This document shows, piece by piece, positions 1-11,200 of a stretch of 64,000 nucleotides of DNA; the first letter of the stretch is position 1, and each line of letters starts with the position of its first letter. Under the pieces are notes generated by a model that saw only the letters and a list, made by a program, of their open reading frames with translations, was not told the origin of the DNA and searched no databases. This DNA is from Epiperipatus broadwayi (taxonomy: Eukaryota > Onychophora > Udeonychophora > Euonychophora > Peripatidae): contig JAQFVV010006203.1 in NCBI GenBank assembly GCA_028023455.1, positions 14,670,348 through 14,734,347 of the forward strand. The letters are read 5' to 3'. A program made the translations under genes and the position numbers.

Positions 1-221
1 CTTTTTAAAATAAATAATTATTTTGAAAATAATCTCATGAAAATTTGAATTTTTTTTTTTTTTTAAAATAGCAATTGATAAACAAACTTTTAAAATGACC
101 GATTAAGTTAATCCATATGTATATATGTGTCAATTTCACAAACATACTTGAAATATATAATTTACAACAAGAAATATATTTGATCGAATACAAGTATAAT
201 TTATATACTTGTAGTTTTTTA

Positions 222-715
222 GACGTAATTATATAAGAGATTTGAACACAGACTTTCAAGTTTTCTTTAGCTATCCGCTCTATCTCATACAACTGATATA
301 TATGACCACACATATATGAAAAAGATCATCTCCAATATAAACGTATTTCGTGCTGAACCAGCACTCAGCAGTTGGTCCAGATCACCAACTCCACACACAC
401 ATATATAATCAGTGCTCAGTTTATATTAAGATAGCAAATCTTCCAAACTTTAATGGATAGGCGAATTGGAGAGTGGAGTAGATTGAAGCCTATCTATTAA
501 AGTTTGAAGATTTCCTATTATAATATAAACTGGGCACTGATTATATATATGAATGGGAGGTGATAATCTATACCAACTGATGAGTACTGGCTTAGCACAA
601 AATATGTATATTGGAGATCGTTTATCTTTTTCATATTTGTATCGGTTGTATAAGATAGAGCGAATAGCTGAAGGGAGTTTGAAAGTCTGTGTTCAAATCC
701 CTTATATAATAACAA
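222..715. repeat. Fold-back element A1 with tRNA-like ends (long form)
   Basis: A hairpin of about 490 bp centred near 469. The left arm from 241 pairs with the right arm ending at 697. Each outer end carries a tRNA-like stretch in opposite orientation. On the right arm (641-702) a D-arm/A-box-like run (tcggttgtataag, TCAGTTGTATGAG in other copies) precedes a B-box-like gttcaaatccc. Inside lies a second paired block reading aatcagtgctcagtttat near 406 and its complement near 520. The unpaired loop is about 461-491. It looks like a tRNA-derived SINE pair in inverted orientation, or a fold-back element that acquired tRNA promoters. There are no coding frames. Confidence 0.7.
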
Positions 716-1116
716 GAAGTATATTAACTATAGAACATAAGTCTATCTGTCGGAGGGGGGGGTGCTATTTTTTTTTTTAATTTGTAATTTCACCCTTTTT
801 TAAATGATTGATTTGTTAACTAAAAAAAAAAAAAAAAATCAAAAGAAGCCAGTAAAATCGAATAGCAGCAATATAAAAGAATTTTAAGCATTGTCTTTTT
901 CTCTTTGATTGAAGTCTTCCTTTGAAATGTGTGTTCACACTTTGGGATCATTTTGATATATTTTTGGAATTATTAAAAATACCTTTTTGCGATAATTTAT
1001 TAAGATTCATTGTGCAATAATTATTAAAAATCAAAAGTATATGCAATCACACTGTTTTATATATATTATTTTTAAAATAGAAGGTGTTAGCAAAAAAAAT
1101 AGCAGTAATCTGATTA

Positions 1117-1380
1117 ACATCACATGATCACCATTTCTTGTGCTTGCACAAACTGTTTATACTGAAGCTAAAGTCTTCATACAGTAGCGCCACCAATGCA
1201 AAGATCTAGGTGTAGTGCTCTCAGATCCAAGGCTCCTCACTAATGAAAGCCACAAGCTAGAAAATAGTGTGGGAATATTGGATGAGTAGGCACTAGATAA
1301 GGATTTTATGCACAAACCTTTTTGCACCCATTGATTACTCTGACTTGCATTGGTGGCGCTACTGTATGGAGAGTTTAGCC
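1117..1380. repeat. MITE family B copy
   Basis: Terminal inverted repeats of about 27 bp: tacagtagcgccaccaatgc near 1180 and gcattggtggcgctactgta near 1348. They enclose an internal block shared with copies at 10.7-13.4 kb and 43.1 kb (agtgctctcagatccaaggc near 1214; ggatgagtaggcactagata near 1280). The outer segment catgatcaccatttcttgtg (from about 1122) also recurs beside other copies. Non-coding; the family seems to have no protein of its own and would be non-autonomous. Confidence 0.7.
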
Positions 1381-2311
1381 TCTGTGTAATTTGATCAACC
1401 CACATTATAAAAATAATGATCAATATGTTTTAAAATAATGTGAAATATTTTAAAAATTACATAAGTTTTAACATTTTAAAGCAGAATTTGATACATTTAT
1501 CAGATATTAATATTTTTCCATTGTATTTTGAAAACAAACTGCAAGGAGCTTTGCTTTTCTGTCTATTCAATGATGAAATTGTCTATTGTTGTTATTAGAT
1601 ATTATGTTTTCAATACTTGCAAAGTTCAAATATGAATTTTTAGAATTTTTTTCTATTCACAAATGTATTTTACTACTAAATCAAGTTAAATTTGTTGAAT
1701 TCTGATATAGAATAGCAGTTTAATATTAAAATAAAAAGTTGAAAGCTTACCAAAAGTATCACTAGGTAGAATGATTGAATCTGGCAAAATGCAGGAGGGT
1801 TAAAATTAAGTAATGGAAATTAAATATTCATATTAAATAATTAAGATAGTAAGTATAAATAAATTTTAAAGTGATCATTATTATTAAAATAAATTTACAT
1901 ATCTAAGTTTAATAGTTCACTTAATAAAGTCTATCCATTATACACTGGTATGACCTTGACAATTTTCAATGCAATTAAAAGGCTGTAATGAAGTTTCAAG
2001 ATATCATTCCCAATGTAGATATATTAATTTTTAGCAGAAACACAATAGTAGAGATATTTATTCTTTCAAAAATCCATGGACAATTTGTTCAAAGTCTTAT
2101 CATTTAATCATCCATGGTTATGATAGAAGACGATTTAAAATTTAGGGTAGATCAGCCTAGATGACCTCTAATTTTAGTAGGAATAACTTTGAAACTTTGA
2201 AATTCTCCTCAATTTATATTATTTTTAAGGAAATTGAAAAATAATTTAAGATTAAAATGAAAGATTGAATGATTTTCTTTGAAGTATTATAACTTTATCT
2301 TTCTTACTGCA

Positions 2312-3520
2312 TTGCCAAAATCATATAATATTAATATCATTTACTTTATTTATTACTTTTACAATGCTTCAGCAATATTCTTCAGAACTACATCAAACAC
2401 AATATAAATACATGAATACAAACATACATGATCTTACAATTTTACATTATATATATATTATCTTATAATCAATATTCCTATATATATCCTCTATATATAA
2501 TTATTACCTCTTTATTTATAATACATTTTAACCTTTTTTATATTTTATATTTATCAATCAATACTTTCTATAATTATTATATATATATTATTTTTATTTC
2601 ATTTATTTTTCATTATTTTATTCTTATTAATTTTTTTTAAAATATTTACTCTAATATTATATATTCATATTTTTATATTTTAAATGATTATTCATTATAT
2701 TAATATTCAATCAATATGTATAACTTTCTTTAACCTTTAATATTATTTCTCTTTATCTTTTTTTTTTTTACTAATTAATATTAATAAGGATTAAAAAAAT
2801 AAGAATAGATAAGCATTTATCATAAAGCTTGTAGAGGAATTGGCAATCCTCATTGTTTATAACTTACAAGCTTAAGAGATAGGGTCATGTGATCTATGAC
2901 TCTTATTTTGACTATTTATAGCTATTAAATATAACTGAAAAATTTTAAAGTTTGAATAGTTAACAGTTAAACTTTGAAAATATAAATAGAAGGTATATAT
3001 AAAATATGTTAAAAAATAGATTAAAATAATTAGTAATAAAAAGTTAAAAAGAAATGATATTATAGATTAAAAAAAATTATACATATAGAATGTTAATATA
3101 ATGAATAATAATGTAAAATATAAATATACAATGTTAGAGTTAAATATTTTTTTTAAAAAAAAAAAAAAATAATAAAAAATAAATGAAACAAAAATAATAT
3201 ATATATAATTATAGAAAGTATTGATTGATAAATGTAAAATATAAAAAAGATTAAAATATATTATATACAGAGATAATAGTTATATATAGAAGGGTATATA
3301 AAGATATAAGTAGGCATAGGAATATTCATTAGAAGATAGAATATATATATATAATGTAAAATTATATGTTCATGTATATTTGGTATTCGTGTATTTGTGT
3401 TTGTTGTAGTTTTGAAAAAAGATTTCTAGGGCATTCAAAGCCATCAATCATGGTTTATAATTATATGAAGCATTATAAAAGTAATAAAGTAAATGATATT
3501 AATATTATATAATTTTCTTT
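2312..3520. repeat. Large AT-rich palindrome P1
   Basis: Two arms of about 450-480 bp in inverted orientation, centred near 2900. The left outer end reads atattaatatcatttacttt and the right outer end reads aaagtaaatgatattaatat. Internal matches include tatttatcaatcaatacttt near 2550 against aaagtattgattgataaatg near 3215. The arms have diverged by substitutions and small indels. The centre (about 2790-3020) is unpaired apart from small hairpins. The outer flank shares the segment tcttactgcattgccaaa with palindrome P9 at 62.2-62.5 kb, so both belong to one repeat family. No coding frame. Confidence 0.7.
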
Positions 3521-5389
3521 GCTAATAAAAGATAAGACAAACATGTAACTTAAGATATATATAGAAAAAGATGAAAAAGAAAACCAACTATTTTGTTAAA
3601 AAAATCAATTATAAAATGAGAATAATGAATGAACAATAGAAATTACTGCATAGAAGAAATTGGAAGTAATATACTTTTTTTTTTTATTAGCAATAAAGAG
3701 CACATGTTAAAATGAGAAAGTAATTTGATAATTAAAGCAAAAATAAACAAAAGTGGCCCAGAAATTGGTGCCATTTTCTTTTAATGGGTAGATTATAAAT
3801 GGAATCTAATGGGATGCAATATATCTTATATATTACTTAATGACAGCTTAAATATTGATGATATTCACTTGTGGAAAAACAGAGGCTAGCAAATTAAATG
3901 CTATAAAGTGAAATGAGATGGCTACCATTTTATATGAGAAATGTATAGAGAAAATGTAAAGTGTGGGGATAATTCCTATACAATTTATGGATGGAAACAA
4001 AAATGCTAAAATAATATCTAATTGGATTGAAATAAATGTCTACTATTCAATTAAGACAAATATTAAAATATGCAAAAGCGTTACATTAAGAATGCATTTC
4101 AATGTATCTATAGCAAAATTAGGATGATAATTCCAGAAGAATGTGTTTGAGATTGGAAAATAAGTAGAGAATTTATTAATTAAAGGACAAAATAAACAAA
4201 TGTTATAGACATTTTAAAATATAATAAAAAAATACTAATATGGTATTAAAATAACTGATGTCATATTGAAAGCAATCAGTTTCAAAAATATGCTAAAAAT
4301 TAAAAAAATAATTAAATGTCATGTGATTTATATGGGTGGAAGTACAAATTAATGTTAGAAAACAACAGTTTTAATAGAGATATGAAAAAATGATAATATA
4401 TACAAATGATAATAATGATAATATTCATACAAATATCTATTATTCAAAAATTTCTATTACCCAAATCAAATTTTGAAGATAATCTTTAATCTTTTATAAC
4501 AAATGAATTAGTTTGTACACATATGTAAACATTTTTTTAAAAAAAGCAATACCCAGTGAACATCTATAAATTAATGTCTAAATGCTATGCACAGTCTGCT
4601 TTTTCCCCCTATTATAGCAGAAGTTAGGTTTACAATGGTAAAGCATATATTTTTGAAATCAGAAAAATTCACAAATCCAAAACTATCAAGGGAAAAGATT
4701 GAGATAAAAAAGGTTGATTAAATTAAATTAAATTGAATAGAAATAAAAGAAAAATTAAAAATAGAAAAGCAAAAAAATATTATTGAAAAATATAATAACA
4801 AAATATAAAAAAAATGTATGGATTTTATGAATATATACTGTATATAAATAAATAAAACTATTTACTTTTATGGAATGACTTCAGGCAATAAATAGCTACA
4901 TTGCATTGCATCACACGTAAATGCCAACTCCTTAATGTAATAATTTATAATTGATTATTTTATTTATATATTCACACTAAACTAATAAAGATAAAACAGC
5001 CTTTAAATACTATATTGCAGAGCAAAGGTATATTTTATTTATATATTCACATAAACATAAAACAGTCTTTAAATAATCTATTGCAAATCACAAATAAACT
5101 GAAAAAATAGACAATATTCATTAGGCTTGCCAAATTACTAAGTGATAAGAAAGTGAACATTTTTATCTTAGTTAGGAATAGCTGACTACTCATTTACTAA
5201 TTAATATTGGTTAATTGGATTGTCTGTGGAAAGAAAAATTCCTAACAGTTTGAAAAATGATATTGAATGACTTTTCAAACCAAAAAAAAATTAGAATTTA
5301 TAATAAATTAAAAAAAGTTACAAAATAAAATTAGCTTGATCAGATTATTAATATAAATAAAAAAACACACTGCATTTAAAGTTAATAAT

Positions 5390-6175
5390 AAAATTGAAGT
5401 TGTATAGATTGCTTTTGGCAGAAATAAAAAAATATGTCTATGTGTTTGGAAGGTTTTTAATACATGTGATTTACCCATGCTCACATAGAGATTTGAGATT
5501 TGGATGCTATATAGAAAAGCAATACAGGGACATGAAACCATTCAGAAAGTTTAGCATGATGATTGTTTAAAACAAAACAAGGAGAGCTCAAAAGTGAAAT
5601 ACATGGAGAAGAGATATAATATTACTAAAAATTATAGAAATTAGAATAAAATTAGATTGGACATGTTAGTAAATATGACAATAGATTTACAGTTAACATT
5701 TTATATTATATTCCAAGAGATCATAAAACTTGTATAATATATACATGTATAGATGCAAATACATGAAAGCAGTCCACATTTAAACAATACCAAGAATCTC
5801 AGTCTGTTTGTTGTCAAGGTAACCTTTTTATTGTAGTAAAGGTGGATACCTACCTTTATCTGTGAACTAATATATTTATATAGAAAATTGATACTTGACT
5901 GAAATTTATAATTCAAAAAAGTGTAAATAAACTTCATTAAACTGGCAAATATAACCTGTTTTGAAAATTGTTGACGAATAATTAATTTTAATTTCAAACT
6001 AAACTGAAACCATATAATCTTAGATAATAAAGCTAATAATATTCAAAGCTAGATTGCTTTATAAATGTAAATATATATGATAAGGAAGTTTGTTAGAGAG
6101 ATATGGAAAAAAGAAACTAATGGATTAGATTTGGAAAGACTTTCATTCTACAGTAGACTGATAATGATTAAAATG
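5390..6175 (+). pseudogene. RTE-type LINE 3' fragment, decayed
   Basis: The translation shows remnants of the C-terminal part of an RTE-clade reverse transcriptase polyprotein. A stretch near 5400-5520 resembles the LTYGSETW region. GHVSKYDNRFTVNILYYIPR at about 5658-5720 corresponds to the GHIARR...RWT..L.W.PRD segment. The final IRKFVREIWK...LERLSFYS block is at 6079-6150. A stretch of about 300 bp (5765-6070) interrupts the match and shares aatctcagtctgtttgttgt-like sequence with 60210-60260, so it is probably an inserted repeat. Several stops and frame changes; not functional. Confidence 0.55.
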
Positions 6176-6217
6176 ATACATATTAAATACAGGTATAACT
6201 TTACATCCCTGGAGTTT

Positions 6218-6420
6218 AGATGTAATTACAGGAGATTTGAACTCAGACTTTCAAGCTCTCTTCAGCTATCCGATCTATCTCATACAACTGATACACATTG
6301 CCACACATATGGAGATTACTTATCATTTACACTTGTGAGTGGTTATGTGTATCAGTTGTATGAGATAGATTGGATAGCTGAAGGGATCTTAAAAAATTTG
6401 GGTTCAAATCTCCTATAATA
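6218..6420. repeat. Fold-back element A2 with tRNA-like ends (minimal form)
   Basis: A hairpin of about 200 bp. ggagatttgaactcagactt at 6231 pairs with the right end tcaaatctcc at 6404-6413, centred near 6322. The right arm has the tRNA-like D-arm run tatcagttgtatgagatag near 6350 and a B-box-like gggttcaaatct near 6400, and the left arm has the complement. It lacks the central block found in A1, so it shows the minimal unit: two tRNA-like heads back to back. A weak open frame over it is a by-product. Confidence 0.7.
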
Positions 6421-6588
6421 TATAATATATATATAAACATTGATATATATATATATATATTAAACAGAAGTAATTATACTTTAGGAGCTATGAATAAATA
6501 GCACTTTATCTACTCTATATTTAGAGTTGTATGAATTTTGTTTATTTATAACTCTTAGAAGTATAGTTATTATTATTTAATTCACATA

Positions 6589-7458
6589 GAGAGTATTCAA
6601 AAATAACCAGAATCATTCCCTGAAGAGTGAGCATGTTGTAGTACATGCTTCTGCCTGTAGATGCCTCTTATGGGAATCTGTCTGCATTAGTTTGACAACT
6701 GTCATCATTGAAAGAAGTCATATCGTGTCATAGTAAATGTTTTTGTTAAATAGTTCTTTTTGCTTATTTATCAATTTTTGTAATGGCTGTAAAACTGGAA
6801 TAACATGAAATTCTGTTTTCTATTAGGAAAAAGGACAGGTGAAACAATAATGCTTGAAACAGCTTACAATCAAGTTGCTCTGAGGAAACACAAGTTTATG
6901 AATGGTTTAATGGAAGTATCAAATTCACCACATCCCCAAAAGATGTGTTGAATAAAGTACAATATCAAGACAATGCTGATTTTTTTTGTGTGTAATCAGC
7001 ATTGTTCACTCAGAATTCATTCGTAATGATCAGACACTTTACCTACAAGTTCTGAAAAGTTTGTATAATGCAGTAAAATATCTCAATTTGTAGCAAAGTG
7101 GAGAGCACGAGCTTCACCAAGCACCAATGCACAAAGCCTTGATTGTGGTACAATTTTTAATTAAAAACAACATGAAACAGCTTATTCATCAGCCATATTA
7201 ATTGATCTTGTGACTTCTTTTTATCCCTCTAAATAAAAAAAAAATTTGTGGACTTGGAAGCAGTGTAGGAAGAAATGAAGAAGGCATTTAAAAAGCATCC
7301 ATTTACAAGAGTTTTAGTACTAGTTTGAAAAATGGAAAGCTTCTTTAGACCAGTGTACTGCATCAAATTAACAGAACTTTGACAGAGATTCAATTTATAG
7401 GATCTAAATACACAATTTTTTATTACAAAATTCCTGTTATTTTTGAATACCCCCCTCA
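6589..7458 (+). mobile_element. Mariner-like element M1, internally deleted and dead
   Basis: Imperfect terminal inverted repeats are visible: gtattcaaaaataaccagaa at 6593 and ttcctgttatttttgaatac at about 7431-7450. TA dinucleotides flank both ends. The broken translation follows the mariner transposase order. The N-terminal helix-turn-helix part lies at about 6836-6960 (GETIMLETAYNQVALRKHK). VHSEFIRND, LQVLKSLYNAVK and ALIVVQFLIKNNM cover about 7000-7185. CDFFLS, at about 7210, keeps the third catalytic Asp, and a KWKASLDQC-like end is near 7330. The HDN box is degraded, and about 350 bp between the N-terminal and catalytic parts is missing. 870 bp against about 1.3 kb for a full mariner. 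Confidence 0.75.
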
Positions 7459-7596
7459 TATTTAACATATTTTAAAAAATTTATTTTATAGAATATAGAA
7501 ATTAATTGCATTTGTTAAATCAATAAATATATACAAAAGATAAATTAAAAAATTAATTATTTTTTAGAAATTATTATTTTTTCTTTGTTTTTGCAG

Positions 7597-8255
7597 AACC
7601 TTGTACATATGGCAGACATGAGATAAAAGATTTAAAAAGAATTGTCTGTGAAATGTTTCCTGAATTCTGGTGGTTTAATTGCCAAGAGGAAAGTGGTCGA
7701 GCAGTTTCTAATCCCATTCGTGACTACTGTGAACAAGCACAAAATGATCGTATTTGCTGTTTAGTATTTGGTGATCTTCCACAATGTTATGTTTCTACCA
7801 CAGCTGCACCCACAGCTTTTATAAACAAACATTTCTGCCAACGCTATCCTTATCACAGTATTTGTCAATTTAAACCAACTGCTGTACCCCCTCACCCTGT
7901 TACTGCTGATCCTAAAATTGCTTTTTGTAATACTTACCCTAACTTTTATCTGCCTGAATGTAAAAATTATTATACAACAACTCAACCTTATGAAACTGAT
8001 CCCATTTCTGGAAAACCTTGCCAGTGTGTTCCTCGGTGGAAGTGCAGAAGTAATGACATTTCTGATTTGGCAAGGTTATCTCAATGCAATGATCATTCCA
8101 CTGTTTGCTGTCCATTGGAATACTTGGTCACAGATCCACAAACCAGTCTCTCATGTGGAAAGAAAGGAAATAAAGATGGAAGTCAAATATCTGTAGCTAG
8201 ATTTGCAAGAATTTTAGACAGTAACTTTGCAGATTTTGGTGAATATCCTTGGCAG
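7597..8255 (+). CDS. Protease homolog, exon with Cys-rich and clip-like domains
   Basis: The acceptor tttgttttttgcag ends at 7596 and the donor cag|gttagt follows 8255. Two bases complete a codon from an unseen upstream exon, then 219 codons follow and end in phase 0 after GEYPWQ. An open frame starting at the Met at 7653 is only part of this exon; the upstream residues [18 protein letters not shown] are in frame and add two cysteines. The exon carries everything from the first Cys module to the beginning of the protease-like domain. Confidence 0.9.
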
Positions 8256-11200
8256 GTTAGTAATTTGTATACATATTTGTATTTAATAATATGGCAAATA
8301 TATATATTTTTACAAATGTATATGTAAGTATAATGAATTGAACATTTTCACAGGTGCAATATGTACTATAATACATCTTTATAGCTTTAGATTTTAGTAA
8401 TCTACATGACTGTTTCTAAATTTCTATGAATAATATATATATATTGGTACTCTGCCATTGTTAATACTAATATAAAGTGCCAAAAACAGAGTTTATATAT
8501 ATTTAGTAGAATTAATTGAGCCAAGTATATTTTTGTTTGCGTCTTATTCAGAATATCTTAGCATATGATGCAAAAGCGTCAAAAGTATTTTTGGCTCATT
8601 TAATTCTATTAAATAAAAATATATATTTAAAGTGTTTTTGGAACTTTATATATATTAAAACATTTATAATACAAAATATTATATAAACATGTTAGAGAGA
8701 TGACATATAATACATTAATTAAATGCAGTTTCACTAATAACATTTAGTTGGTATGAAAAAAAGAATGGATTTCACTATTCCCTGTAGCTTAAGTTGTTAT
8801 ATAGAAAGCTAATTTAAACAGAGCCAAGTGCAAAAACAAAAATTCAGTTTATAGCAGATGTTAACAGATCCTTATTAATATCTACTAAGAATTGAATTTT
8901 ATTTTTGCAATTGGCATTGTTTAGATTAAACTTCCTACATAACAACTTAAGCCATGTGCAAAAATAGAACTTATTTTTATTGGCATTGTAATTAGACATA
9001 ATACTCAGATATCGTATATTGAAATCTCTGAGCTATGAATATGTTTATATGTATAGTAATTAAAGTTTATGTTGAAGAACATATGCCAATAAATTAATAA
9101 CATACATAATTATGAAAGAAACTTCTAGCACATCTATTTATATTTAAATTCAAAAATTGGATGAAACTTGAAAATCAGGCATTTGTCTATCAGGTAGGTA
9201 GCTGGTTTATAGCCAATCACGATAATGATCCAATGTTGGTTAGCAAATGGGCATGCAGATATCTAGAAAATAAAGAGGAAACATGCCCAATTTTTCACCA
9301 TTTAGCAATTATCATATAATTCCTTTTTGTTGTTGTTCTACGAGATGTTGGAGAAATTCTGTTAGCCAATGACTATTTAAAGACTGTTTTATCTAAATAC
9401 AGTATACACTAAATTGGTGCCGTATAGATTCAAAAGCTCACATCTTTGGGGGAAAAAAGGACAGATCTGTTACAAGTTCAAATGTTGCTTCATAGATTTA
9501 TCTTGCAGAATCAACTGAATATTTTTTTATTAAGATTTTGTTTTATAAGCAATGTAGGATGCAAATCTACAAACTGCTAAACAAAGCAAATGATTTAAGA
9601 TTTTTCTTCTAAATAGTAGAGCCATATACGACTAAACTCAATTAGCCATCCAATATTGGCTAATTAATCGATATCTAGCCATTTTTAATTAGAAGATAAA
9701 AATCCCAAGTTTATGTGGATTAGTGAGATGAGTGTAGTGCTATAAAATTAAAAGCAAAATTGCAATATGATGTAGCCTTTACTACTGCGTGCGCGCGAGT
9801 GTTATTCCCCCACAAAGCATGATTTTACTTAGAATTTATTTAATCTTTTTCTTTTATATATATTTATGTATGTGTGCGCTTTCGTGCGCAAAGTAGAAGC
9901 TGACCTATTTTCTTACGTTTATCAATAAAACTGGCCTTATCTGAAATGTCAGAAATGCTCTATTAAATTCATCTTTTGATCTATTTTAAATAAAGAAAGA
10001 ATGGAAAATAAACTTTTAATAACAGTTGAGTACCTTTTTTTTAAAAAACAAACAAACAACAAAACAACTAAATTTGAGGGGGAGCAATATAATGATTGTA
10101 ATTATTTTATTTTTTTTAGCCAATATTTAAATTCAATATAATTTATAATTTATCGTGTTGATATTTGACAGCACTGCTCTAACCGACAGATAACAATGCA
10201 ATAATCAATAATAGTTTAAAGTTATTTTGCTTTTATTCAGAAAAAAAAATACTCTAGGAACAGAGACTGAAAAATGCTTAATGTCTGTGATATTTAACAT
10301 ATTAATTTTCTAACAACCATATGATTTGAATCCAGATCATTAATAAATCTAATATTTTGAATATGAAACCAGATTCAAATTTTAAAATAATCTATTAACT
10401 CAATTACCACACAACTATAGTTATTAAGCAAGTGATAAAAAATGACATATGCCAAAATAAAATGAAGTATCAAGTCCTTTTTGTATTAAATAGTCATATC
10501 ATATACTTTTATCATACAAACTATAATCACCAACCATACATTAGAGAATAATGTACAATATACCAAGCAAAGAACAAAATCATATGACTCATTACATTAT
10601 TTTTTTTTTGTATTAGACAATAATAACTAACAATAATTTTGATGACTTGAGTGATAGACCATGCATCATGGATTTTCTGATTAAATAGTAGAACTATCTC
10701 CAAACAGTAGTGGCATCCAGTACCACAGTAATCAATAAATGCTAGGGGGTATATGCATCAAAATCCTTATAAAGTGCCTTCTCATCCAGTATCACTAGTC
10801 TAGTTTCTAGCTTGTAGCCTTCATCAGTGAAAAACCTTGGATTTGAAGGCACTGCACTTAGGGTATATGCATCAAAATCCTTATAAAGTGCCTTCTAATC
10901 CAATATCTTGTCTAGTTTCTAGCTTGTAGCCTTCATCAGTGAAGAACCTTGAATTTGAAGGCACTGCACTTAAGTCTTTGGCTCTAATACACTCCTCTAG
11001 CAGCTACCTTTTACTTTTTTAGTTAACAATAAAGCTTATCAATTAAGAGCTTGTTTGAGCTATTGATACGCTCTCTGTATTACATTTTTGTAAATACAAA
11101 CTTATACAAGTAATATCACATTATATATGACTTGCTTTTTTGTTTATTAACAATAAAGCTATATGCACAAAATGAAAACACAATAATGTTTTCAGTCCAA

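Larger units (their letters stand above)
1..7596. other. Upstream flank of the protease gene, repeat-rich
   Basis: No host exon was recognised here. The flank holds two tRNA-like fold-back elements, a MITE, a 1.2 kb palindrome, an RTE LINE 3' fragment and a deleted mariner, listed separately. The remaining stretches (716-1116, 1381-2311 and 3521-5389) are AT-rich with homopolymer runs and no open frame of note; I see nothing definable in them. Missing 5' exons of the protease gene could be hidden here or lie outside the window. Confidence 0.6.

Noticed and set aside
641-702. Functional tRNA gene
   Set aside because: A and B boxes are present, but there is no closed acceptor stem or anticodon arm; the unit repeats many times in inverted pairs.
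1157-1423. 88-codon minus-strand frame
   Set aside because: It lies wholly within a family B MITE; other copies of the MITE do not keep the frame.
2428-2640. 70-codon frame rich in Ile, Tyr and Phe, like a membrane protein
   Set aside because: Low-complexity AT-rich sequence inside palindrome P1; the mirrored arm does not keep it.
1-7596. Signal-peptide exon of the protease homolog
   Set aside because: No Met followed by a hydrophobic stretch with a phase 1 donor could be found with any confidence.
7761-8196. Other-frame open reading frames over the first protease exon (7985-7761 minus, 7918-8196 plus)
   Set aside because: They overlap the spliced, Cys-rich frame with family similarity and have no features of their own.
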